From: Odontesthes bonariensis
Lineage: Eukaryota > Chordata > Actinopteri > Atheriniformes > Atherinopsidae
NCBI RefSeq assembly: GCF_027942865.1
Contig: NC_134522.1
Span: forward strand, 35,901,149-35,965,148
Direction of reading: 5' to 3'
Length of the DNA: 64,000 bases
Position numbers and translations under genes: made by a program. Numbering within the stretch: the stretch's first letter is position 1; each line of letters opens with the position of its first letter. This document shows positions 1 through 38,300 of this stretch, piece after piece. The notes under the pieces were generated by a model. It was not told where the DNA came from, ran no database searches, and worked only from the letters and a program-made list of their open reading frames with translations.

Positions 1-430
1 AGAGAGCTACCAACAGCCAAGAGAAAAGGTATGCAACGGTCTGGGAAGCTGGAGAAAGCAAAGCAAAGTGACTAAAGGCTTCAGCTTCTGACTAATGCAT
101 GCATGTGATGCGATGTGGTGTAGTTCCTGAATCAGAACACTGAACAACAACAGTGTCCACAGTAAGACTGCAAAGACATCTGCAGTTCCACAAAGAGAAT
201 GTGGATGAGCCAGAAAGCAGCTGACAAAAGATCCTGTGGACAGATGAGTCCAAAATCTGGTGTTTCAGAAAGGAAAACAGTACAGAGCACCTTATCCCAG
301 CAGTTAGCAAGGCAGAGGCAGGGAGAGCTCGCCATCACCGATGGAACGGGGAACTCTGCAGCAAGATCTGTTTGTGGAAAATCACACAATCCCTCTACCA
401 AGAAAGGTTTCAAGAAGAGTTAATGGGCTG
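1..430 (+). mobile_element. degraded Tc1/mariner-like transposase remnant
   Basis: Around 231-250 the plus strand reads L-W-T-D-E-S, the block that surrounds a catalytic Asp in Tc1-type transposases, followed by residues compatible with the next stretch of that family (EHLIPAV around 290-310). Frames are broken by stops and no terminal inverted repeats are visible, so this is a decayed internal fragment. The family assignment rests on these short matches only. Confidence 0.4.
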
Positions 431-526
431 AAATAAACCGAAGTCTCCTCTCAGCTTCGTAGCTCAGCTGGCTTCTTCTGAGGGGAGTCGACGGGTTCTC
501 CCCGTGCATATACGGGTTCTCTAAAT

Positions 527-1224
527 CAGGGGTTCCCAAACTTTTCCATGCCAAGACTCCCTAACAGTATTAGCTTCTGGCCGGGGACCCCCTTTGCAAA
601 CCACAGACAATGCTACAAAATATGTAAATAAACATAAACTTTTAGAACGTATTTTCTTTCTTTTCTTCACGGACAGCAGCTCGCCGTGTGAATGCAGCCT
701 GACTAAATGCTCTTCTTTATGTCTGAAGAAGTCTGCCGGATGTTTTTGTATCAGGTGACGCTGAAGTTTCGAAGGTTTTGAACACTTGTTTGAGAGGGTC
801 TCCAGACAGAGGACGCATTTCGGGCAATCGTGGCCATTTTTCTGTACGGCTGTAAAGCCAAACTTAATGTATGCTGCCTCATACTTTCTGATTTTAGTCG
901 GCCAGTTCTTTCAGTATCTTCCAAGTCAAAAATCTGTATATTTTGGCTAGCTACCTACACGCTAGCTTGAGGAGCAGAGCAGCTTCAGAACAGGCGCAAA
1001 CTGCCAGGTCTACGATGTTTTGACTGGCAGCCAATCAGAAAGACGAGCATGGCAAATAACATTTCCATATGATATATTATTATAAATTGTATTTTACAAT
1101 ACTGATTAAAAAAATGTGATAATTTTTTATAATGATGTTTAAAAAAAATTTAATTCTATTTTTTTATTATCTTCACTCCAATTTTCTGAGGCCCCCCTGG
1201 CGGCCCCCACTTTGAAAACCACTG
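527..1224. mobile_element. non-autonomous hAT element (698 bp)
   Basis: The element is bracketed by a perfect 8-bp target-site duplication CTCTAAAT (519-526 and 1225-1232). Its ends are inverted: CAGGGGTTCCCAAAC on the left and, reverse-complemented, CAGTGGTTTTCAAAG on the right. An 8-bp duplication and a CAG-GGTT terminus are typical of the hAT superfamily (Charlie-like). The interior is AT-rich with no transposase reading frame. It lies downstream of jmjd7. Confidence 0.85.
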
Positions 1225-1232
1225 CTCTAAAT

Positions 1233-1819
1233 ACATATACGGGTTCTCCCCCTGTTCAGGTGTGACCTCTGGCCTGGTGGTGGCAGCTGGGACAGCATCC
1301 GGTGCTGTGCTGCCTGTTTAATTTGAGTTCTTATCCTGTTTGACTCAGTTTTTTCTTCCTTTTGGAACAATAAAAAGGAAAAATGAAAACTCAAACTAGC
1401 ACAGTTACTGAAAGTGATCACTCAACCTTACAGAAGGCCGGCATCCATTTGTCTCCCTTAAAGGCTCGGCGTTACACAACTGTGCACCACTTCACCCACA
1501 CCTGGGAAACAAACTGTTACAGCAGCTACACAGCAGCAACAGTTCCAAAATCTGTGTTGACCATATGTTAAATAAAGTATGATGGGAAACAAGAGTTTTT
1601 TATTGTAAAATAACAGCAACACTCAAAATTGTAATTGTGCATATTTGTCATTTATAAGTTAATAATTCTGAAAGCTGCAGTTTGATGCCAACCTAATTCC
1701 CATGGACTGTTAGTGCTACATCCACACACCAGGGGGCACTGCTGCACATATCAAACATCCGTTAAGGTTCATGAAGTCAGAAAACAGACTGAAGCTTCTG
1801 TAGAGTTTCTGCAGTGATG
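1233..1819. other. 3' flank of jmjd7, no other gene seen
   Basis: This stretch lies between the hAT element and the jmjd7 stop codon. On the minus strand it should contain the jmjd7 3' UTR. I see no other open frame with family resemblance and no repeat signature. Confidence 0.5.
1599..1604 (-). promoter_or_regulatory. candidate jmjd7 polyadenylation signal AATAAA
   Basis: The minus strand reads AATAAA here, about 215 bases downstream of the jmjd7 stop codon. It is the nearest canonical hexamer noticed; usage is inferred. Confidence 0.4.
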
Positions 1820-29547
<27,728 letters not shown>

Positions 29548-29904
29548 TACAGATTTCTGTCTCTGCTCATCTCACATCAGTTACAACTACCAAGTTCACT
29601 GCCGACCACGTATTTCTGAACGTTGTGCCACCATGCCTTTTGTTTATCGAATGTGCGCATGCGCAGAGGTAACCTTCTGACGTGTTTGAAGTAACAAGTT
29701 CCCTCTGCTGGATGGAGGATGAACTGCAGCTCTGAGCCAACAGCTGTAACACAGTTCTCTTTGAATCTCCTCCGCGGTAACAGATGCAGAACACATCCTC
29801 TGCTCTGCGGCAGCTTGTGCTCAGGCTTTCAGTTACACTGTCAGAAGAACAGAGTTGAAAAGAGTTGACAGCTCAAATCAGATTGAAAAGAAAAAACCTC
29901 GCAC
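29548..29904. other. jmjd7 5' flank / promoter region
   Basis: Immediately upstream of the jmjd7 start. Contains the NRF-1-like palindrome at 29654-29665. No repeats recognised. Confidence 0.5.
29654..29665. promoter_or_regulatory. NRF-1 consensus site TGCGCATGCGCA
   Basis: A perfect palindromic match to the NRF-1 consensus, 107 bases upstream of the jmjd7 ATG, a usual position for housekeeping promoters. Function is inferred. Confidence 0.55.
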
Positions 29905-30110
29905 AGCCCAATTGGGGCTTAGGAGTGAGTGTGAGTGTGTGTGGTTGTGTGTCTGGTTTGTCTCTGTGTGGCCCTGTTATGGACTGGCGGCCTGTCCAGG
30001 GTGTACCCTGCCTCTCGCCCAATTGACCGCTGGGATAGGCTCCAGCCCCCCCGCGACCTGACTGATGGATTCAGCGGGTATAGAAAATGGATGGATGGAT
30101 GGAAAAGAGG
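29905..30110 (+). mobile_element. V-SINE-type SINE, 5'-truncated
   Basis: Contains GGACTGGCGGCCTGTCCAGG, GCTGGGATAGGCTCCAGC and the tail AGAAAATGGATGGATGG, the conserved domain and tail of vertebrate V-SINE elements. The tRNA head is not evident here (compare 51160-51382). Confidence 0.75.
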
Positions 30111-30129
30111 GGACAACAAACACTGTAAC

Positions 30130-30400
30130 ACCATTCAAAGGATACCTGTTGGAACAGGGAAACACGAGTTAATGACCACAATAATGTCACATGTTCATAA
30201 TATCATTTAAGAAATTAAACGGGGGAAAAAGAGAGGAAAGTGAGGAAAGGTGTGACAGATGAGGCCCCCCAGCAGTCTGGGCCTATAGCAGCTTAACTAT
30301 GGGATGTTTCAGGATCACCTGAGCCATCCCTAACTATAAGCTTTATAAAAAAGGAAAGTTTTAAGCCTGGTCTTAAAGGTAGAGAGGGTGTCTGCTTCCT
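30130..30400 (-). mobile_element. L2-like LINE 3' fragment
   Basis: Minus strand encodes [23 protein letters not shown] residues (30400-30345) and continues into the 3' UTR shared with the copy at 42905-43310. Confidence 0.7.
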
Positions 30401-30415
30401 GAAGTCAAACTTTAT

Positions 30416-31017
30416 TTTGACTAAAAATTGGACCGGATCAGGTTACTCACAGTGAGTGGGTCTACATGATGAGATTAATTCCATTACAGCTATACTTGGG
30501 TTCTGCTCCTTATTTGAGCAAGGGTAATTCTCCTTGGATATATGGCGGTGAATGAATGGGATCAGAGGCACAAAGCGTGTCATACCCCGGTATGATAGGT
30601 GGCGCTGTACCCATTCCAACTGTTGCTAATAGAGCCACTTCCTGTTGACCTCTTCACCACCAACAACAACAACAAACTCAGGCATTGGAGAAAGATGGAG
30701 AACGCAGAGCCAGATGAAGCTACGTTCCTCTACATTTGGTCTGTGATGAGCTGCTTGTTGCACAAACTCGATGCCCAACGGAGCATTCTCCATCGCGTTG
30801 TTTGTTTCTTTCTGACGGCGACAACAACAGGAATATCGTCTCCTTTGACTTCCGGGTCACGACCCCGGGAAAACATCTGGAGCATGCGCAGAACGCAAAG
30901 TCTGATTCACCACGTGCTTCAGCGTCTACAAGCAGGTTTAGAGTGACTTTCAACCCAGTTATCTCGGGCTCTAAATCCGACCGAGAGTTCTCAGATCCGA
31001 TCCAATTTTTAGTCAAA
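30416..31017. mobile_element. MITE-like element with 24-bp inverted ends
   Basis: TTTGACTAAAAATTGGACCG at 30416 is matched in reverse complement at 30994-31017 with two mismatches. True termini may lie somewhat further out; no clear target duplication seen. The interior has GAGCATGCGCA at 30879, also found inside the insert at 59436-60067. Confidence 0.5.
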
Positions 31018-31117
31018 CTAAGATGTAAACAAGAACTTAATAACTCAGTTTTATTGTAATTTAGCCCTTAATCCGATTATTTCAGTGCCATGTGACCCCA
31101 CTGAGTCGGACTAAGAC

Positions 31118-31213
31118 CGATTGCACCCTGCCTATCACCCAATGACAACTGGGACAGACTCCAGCCCCCCGGGACCCTGAGTTGGATTAAGCGGGTATAG
31201 AAAATAGATTGAT
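31118..31213 (+). mobile_element. V-SINE tail fragment
   Basis: CACCCTGCCTATCACCCAATG, then GGGACAGACTCCAGC and AGAAAATAGATTGA: a diverged copy of the V-SINE 3' domain. Confidence 0.6.
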
Positions 31214-32338
31214 CCCTTAAAATCTAACAATAAATGTACCTGTTATGCTAACATTAACAGTTTTAGTCTTATCAACTCTTAACATGTTGTTAAAGACTAA
31301 CATGTAACGAGGGCCTTGTTACTTATTAACTCTCAATACAAGGACCTTAATACACAATGTTTTTGTTTGCTCTGCTGTACCTGCAAAATGTCCCTACAAG
31401 TTCAACAGATTTTATATTAACATGGTGAGGGTTATTTATGTAAAACTGAGCTGTGACCAAAGGGGTAGATTTTTGGTTCTGGATGAAATCCATGCTGTAT
31501 CAACCTTCCAGTAGACATATTGAACTAATTGAACTAATTTAACTTATTGAGCTAATTTTACTAATTTTACTAATTTAACTAATGAACTAATTGCACTAAT
31601 TGAACAAATCAAACTAATCAAACTAATTGAACGAAATGAAATAATTGAACTAATTGACCTATATTTCAGCATACTGAAAAGTTTGACTGTTTTCATGCCA
31701 GTGTTTAAATGTTTCAGTTTAGTTTTTCTGTGAAAAGGTGACACTTTTTACATTTGATTTAGTCTGAAACTCTAAACCGTCTCCAGGGCAGGTTGTGTGT
31801 TCAGCATCAGTTACCACAGTGATTGAGTTAGGTAAAAGAAAGACACTGTGTCACTAAAAACTCTCTCTTTAGTCTCAACATCCTCATTAAAGGCAGCTGT
31901 CCACCATGTGGTGTGAGCTATTGAGTTGGTTCATTGCAAGCCAAGATGATTTTACTAATTTTCTGACACTATTAGAAAATTATTGCAGCTTAGCTTTGGT
32001 CATGAATAATGTTACTGTCGTTGGTGCCAATAATAGAATTGATAACGCAGACAGCAGTCATTTAAAAGAACATGTGGTGATGTAATAGACCATAAGTGGT
32101 GAAGTTTAGTTTCAGATTATTTAATGCAGCAGGTCAATATGATGAAACTCCCGAGTAAAAGCTGATTTCAGACTGGTGCTCTGTTGGTTGAGTGGTGTTA
32201 AACCTTAGAGGCTGACAGGAAGGTGTAGGCAGGTGACAGCAGCTGGGTCTGAATGATAGATTGGTTGCAGCTGGGCAGCTCTCTGGCTGCAGAACCAGGT
32301 GTAGTAGATCCTAGATCAGGTCCTGTGGTTGTGGACTC
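31214..32338. other. intergenic DNA upstream of tbpl2
   Basis: No gene. At 31522-31658 there is a degenerate array of an approximately 9-bp motif (AACTAATTG/AACTAATTT). The tbpl2 promoter should lie near the right end; no clear TATA box was singled out. Confidence 0.45.
31522..31658. repeat. degenerate AACTAATTG tandem repeat
   Basis: Around fifteen imperfect units of a 9- to 10-bp motif in which AACTAAT recurs. Confidence 0.7.
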
Positions 32339-35300
32339 ATGGATGAGTCAGCGTTGGAGCGTTACTTTGATGATTCCATAGCAAATGTGAGTACAAACTT
32401 TGATATTTGAACGGAGTTTAAAGCTGGAGTTAGAGGTGTATATGTGATGTAGGGAGGAGTTTTTTTCTTTACCCTAAAAATATGATTTGTTTTAGTGGCA
32501 ACTGCAACATGAGCTGATGTAGCTTTTTAATGCAAACAGACAGCAGCTTCTGCTTCTTTATGTATGCAGATGGAAAAATATTCAGTTAAAATGCTTCAAA
32601 CTGAATTTGATAACTTGATTTTAGCACATTGGCAATGTCTGGATTTGGTTTGGAAATGTTTTTGTCAGATTCTGTTGCTGAAATGAGAGAAAAGCTGAAG
32701 TGATTTCATATGGAGAACACTTATCTGCTGCTGAATAACATGCTCAGGTTGTGGATCAACAGGAGATCATCCTTTGTTTTGCCAACAATTTAATAAAATC
32801 GGCTAAATCCTGCCAGGAAAAGTAATGTCTATAACTCTGACTTTTGTTGTTTTACTCCAACTGCTTCAGTATGAAAGTCTTGCCCTGTTTCTTCTTTAGT
32901 TATTTTGCTGTTTTCAAAAAAATAAAATAAACTCTCAGGATGGAGGGTTTGGTTTCCATAGTTACGATGTATGCAGTGTGAGCCAGTATATCTATTATCC
33001 TTTGCCATGAAAACCAAAACCCTGTATGATCTGTGATAGACACCCACTATTGTATCGCTTTTCGAATATTTCTAGTCATTTTGAGATCATACAGTGAAAG
33101 GTGGGAAAAATTCTTAAATTCAACTATTTGTAAAAATTATGATTTCATTGCATTTTTTTATCATAAAGGCTGAGTGTAACGAGTGATGTCAACGTGTTTT
33201 TGAGGCTGGGTGAAAAACAGGTTGTCAATGGTAATAAGGTGGTCAAGGGGATAATAATACAAACAACAAAAAAGGATGAATGAAACCCATATGGGGAACT
33301 CAACATGGAGAAGTAAGCTGAAGCTGTACAACCTCTTCTGGTCTGTTTTCCTGCAGGAGTTTTTGTTGGAGGAGACACTTGACCTTCCAAATCCCCCCCA
33401 ACATGCACTTGCTCCCGCCCCCTTAGTGCAGCATGGTTCCAACCCGTCTGCGGAGTCTGGTAGGCGTAAGTTGGGTGATGACCTCGACCTCAGCTTCCTG
33501 CCTGATGAGCTCAGCACTCAAGATGAGCCAGGTTATGGCAACACAGGAGCTGTGTCGGATGCAGGTAATTAAGTTGGACTCAATTTATATATATATATAT
33601 ATATAAAAAAAAAAGTGTTTTCAATATTTTCTTAGGTGTTTTTTTTAAAAAATTTTTCAGACTTCTTAAATTAACATTATTACAGTGTGCTTCAATGGTT
33701 GTGGACAAAGGCCTAGGATTTTGAAGGAAGGTCCATCATTTGTTGTACTCGGACTCTATTAAAGCCTGAAGCCTGTTGACAGAACTGATGCTGCTAATGC
33801 CACATTACTGTAGAAACCATTAAAGATACAATGGTTTACATGTGGACTGAGTTATGGCCCAGGATATATTAAAAGTAAAATGCAATCCTCTCTCGGCTCT
33901 CCTCGTCTTTTTGCCAAAGAAACAATTAAAGAATTTTGAAAAATAATTTTCCAATTTTATTTGGCATGGCAAGAACCCAGACAGAAACTTAAGATGTTAA
34001 AGTTGCCAAGGGACATGGATGGATGCCTAATTTGATGTTTTACAAGTGGGCCTGTCTACCTCATCTATGGCTGCATTCAAACCTTTAAGAGAGACCCTTT
34101 TATTGACTTATGGGCTTGCTTTTCATACTCCTAACGGAGCCTGGTCACTTGTAATGCTAATAAAATCAATCCACATATTAATTGCAATCCTAGTATACAC
34201 ATTACTGTAAGTTTGGCAAGATGTAACCAAATATCTGGGTAGAATGAATGTGAAATTCTTGTTTGCTTCTATTGCCCAGAGTCCTGTCTTCCTTGTAGGT
34301 GTTAGCTTTGCTGTATTCTACTCTTGGCAGGACATGGGAATTCATGCTGTAGGTGATTTTATCAAAGATGATGCACTACTTACCTTACAGGAGTTACAAG
34401 AGATATTTGACTTGTAGATAAACAAAGAAGTGTTCTTTGGGAATTTCACACATTGTACATCCCCTCGGGTTGCTTTCTTTAAAAAAAAAATTTTAAAAAT
34501 CATTTTATTAATGTTCCTTTTTAAAAATGTGGAGAGGTTTCTTTTGCAACACAAGAATGGAAATATTTCTGCTTTCTTCACATTATTGGTTACACTTACC
34601 ACATGAAATACTGAATATTTCTCATAAAAGGGGCGAAGACTTGGGGCAGCATAAACTTGAAGAAAAAAAAAAATCAGCCTGTGAATGCCTCTAACATTTG
34701 CATCATGTTTTATTTGCAGCTGCAGCAGCAGATAGTCAAACAGCAGCTCTGGATGTGTCCCAGGACAGTGGCATCGGTCTGGACTTCTGCTCACAGGATT
34801 CAACTGTGGCTCAGCTCAACAAGGGCGTGTCATCCCTGGGGACTAGGGCTTCCCCCTTCTGTCCCATGACCCCAATGACACCAATGACTCCAATGACACC
34901 TGTTACTGAGAGATCAGGAATCATCCCACAGTTGCAGTAAGTTTTAATGATTCCAGAAACAATCTTGATATTCTAACTCTGAATAAAGCCAAAACAAATC
35001 TGCGTTGTCGCTTCACAGATTATTATTTTTTTTATCAACCACTTTAAAGATGATTTAAAATAGTCACCACGTAAATAAACATGGGTCTCAAATCATAAGA
35101 GCTGTAGGGGACATTTGAGCTGAAGACACTGACAAATCTCAGGCCACATGAATGAACCACACTACAGGGTAAACAGACAAGGGAGGTTGTTATAACCAGA
35201 CCAAACTGCTTGGATATGAAATCACAAATGCAGCTACAGATACTGCAAATATTAGTCTCCTTCAAGCTGTGAACTAAGTTACAATTCAAAAATAACTCCA

Positions 35301-38300
35301 AGGTTCCTCACTGTAGCATGGGAAGCCAAGGAAATACCATCTAGAATAATTATATAGCTAGACAATTTCTCCCTGAAGCGCTCAGGTCCAAAGATAACGA
35401 CTTCAGTTTGTCTGATGGTAGAAGCAGAAAGTTCTGAGTCATCCAGGTCTAGAGTTTATTTTGGGAGCAGCACAGCATCAAGTAAGCAGCCATTTCTTCT
35501 CAATGACTAACTGATTAACCTGTTTGGATAAATATTGTCTGCCCTCTCTTAATTCAGCTCAGAGTTGAGATAAAATTCACCATAATATACTTAATTCTCA
35601 CCAGTTACTTACTTATAAAGTATTTTTGGGGAGCTTTTTATGCCTTTTTTTAATGTTAGGACAGTTTGAGAGAAACAGGAAGCAGGGGGCAGAGAAAGGG
35701 GAAAGACACGCAGCACAGGGCCGCTCGGTGCGGGAGTCGAACTGGGGCCAGCTGCAGCGAGGACTCTAGCCTCTGTACACGGGGTGGCTGCTTAACCCAC
35801 TACACCACTGACCACCACCAACAGTTACAACTAAATTCTCCTTGATTCTGTCCAGTGGCTGTGTTTGGTGATGCTGAGCCATCCACAGACAGTTCAGGAT
35901 CAGCATTAAGTTTTTCTGCTCCATGAAACCCTTCATGTGCTCCCAACAGTGTGACATCAGAGCTACTTCCAACATCACGTGATGCAACAACGTTTGCCCC
36001 AAGTAGGGTCTCCTATAGAAAATTGGTCTCAAGGGAGGGGTCAGTAAAAGCGATTCAAAGACCTTGACGGAGCAGTTGCAATTTGCTGTGTCACCTCACT
36101 CTGAAACTGAAACCCAAAGAAGCAACAGGATGCTGGGACACTCTAAGCTTTGGGCAGCAGGCAAAGGCGGGGGCCTTGCCGTGCTGATTCATAGCATGGC
36201 AAACTGGCTCTTGGGAAATGGAACAGCAGCCTTATAGCAGGGAAAGAGCCTGAGCTGGTGCGTGAGATGGAGCGGTACCAACTTGATACTCCCTCTACTA
36301 GGCTTATGTCACGACTCGTTCACCTCGGTCGTCAAAGGATTGTCATCTAGCAGTGCCTACACTGAAGAAAATCCAAACTCTTTTCATGTCATTCCACCAT
36401 CATGGAACAGATGAAAGGTACCAGAGTGCTACCAGAACAGGGGCATCCCAACCTATCTTCAAGAAACTCTTGAAGACCAAGCTCTTCAGAGAGTATCTCC
36501 TACCCTAGCACTTACCCTGTACTTTCCTACCACTCTACTGCACTTTCTATTTCTGTACTTCCCTCTATGCCTGCACTCTATTTCTACACTGTCATCTCTG
36601 ACAAAGCCTGACAAGTGGTTTTCCTTCTGTGTAGCTTATTGTTAGCTTTGATGTTAGCTGCATTGTTATATCTTCTTTTGAAAGTCGCTTTGGATAAAAG
36701 CGTCTGCCAATTGCATAAACATAGATATAGTTGGGCTCGCCTCCACACACAGCATAGGCTCTTGAACCAAACCTGGAGAATGGCTCCGTCGGGTGTGGGA
36801 ATACTCGCAAGCGCCTGTCTGCGCACCTAGATGTTAAAGTTCTCCCCATTGAGTGAGAGGACTCTGGGGTTTCTGACTGTGTGCGTTTGCACCAAATAAA
36901 AGCTCAGATTACCTAGCCTTCTTGGAATCTTTTGGTGGAGTCCTGGACAGGGTGCCACCTGGGAATTCAATTGTTCTCCTGGGGGACTTCAATGCCTATG
37001 TGTGCATTGATGGAGTGATCTGGAGAGGTGTGATATAGAGGAATGGAATCCCTGATCTGAATGTGATCTGTGTTTTTCTTTTTGGACTTTTGTGCTCGTC
37101 CTGCATTGTTCATTTTGAACACCATATTCAACCATAAGGTGGTACATAAGTGTACCTAGTACCAGGCCACCTGAGGCAAAAGGTTGGTGATCAACTTTGA
37201 AGTGGTATCGTCAGACCAGTGGCCATTTGTCTTGGACACTTGAGTGAAGAGAGAAGTAGAGCTGTCAACTGATCACTACCTGGGCCCAGTTTTTCAAAAG
37301 TAATCCAATGGGATTTCGGATAACGGATTGGATCAAATCTTGAAAATGGGTTGCTCAAAACAAAAAGATGGATTCCGATAGAAGATCAGATCATGTAATC
37401 CAATCTTACATTTGATCTGGATAAAACCTTTGTTTTGTGTTGTTCAAAACTTTGAACTTGGTTTGGGATGTATTTGATCCAAAAAAACAAGATATTCCTG
37501 ATCCCATCAGAAGGGTGGATTCAGTTGTGATTTTCCAAATATTTCAAGTTTTTTTTTTTTTTTTAAACAAAATGAGTTCTGACAAAATCAATGTTTTCAT
37601 ATGATATACATTTATTCATATTTTGGATGAATACAAATAAAAAAAATGATAATTAAAAATGATAATGAGTAAAAAGAAAACAAAAAAAAGCTATGAAGCA
37701 TTTCATATCTAATGAGATGTCAAAAGAAAAATCTCAGAGCTACCAGCCATCCATATGAATTAAAGACAACAAAAAATGTTACTCAGTTATTCAGTAGCTA
37801 AGTTAAAAGTAGTTTCATAGCATTCCGTCTCTTATTACATGTCCAGTGTGTCCCTCATTAGGTAGTGGCTGTTCTGGGTCTACATCAGGCTCAGGTCCAT
37901 CATAATTGTCACTGGCATCGTAAGGGACATGACGCCTGGTTGCAATGTTATGCAGAACAATACAGGCCAAGATTATGTTGCATGCCACCTTCGGTTCTAC
38001 TCGCAGGTAGTTCAGACAGGCGAACCTTCTCTTCAGCACTCTGTTTAAGCGCTCAATGGCACATCTTGTCTTGCAATGAGCAGTGTTGAAGCGTGCCTGC
38101 TCAGGTGTATTTGCAACTGGAAAAGGGGGCATTAGCCATGGTAGAAGAGGGTAAGCGCTGTCTCCCAATAGAATGCCATTTGGTCGGTTGGTTTGAAGCT
38201 CTCTGTAAAGTGCACTCTGTCTTAAGCCCCATACACACACGTCGCTGCTATTTACTCGCTCAGCGAGTGAAGTCAATAGAATGTCTATGTGTTCACGCGA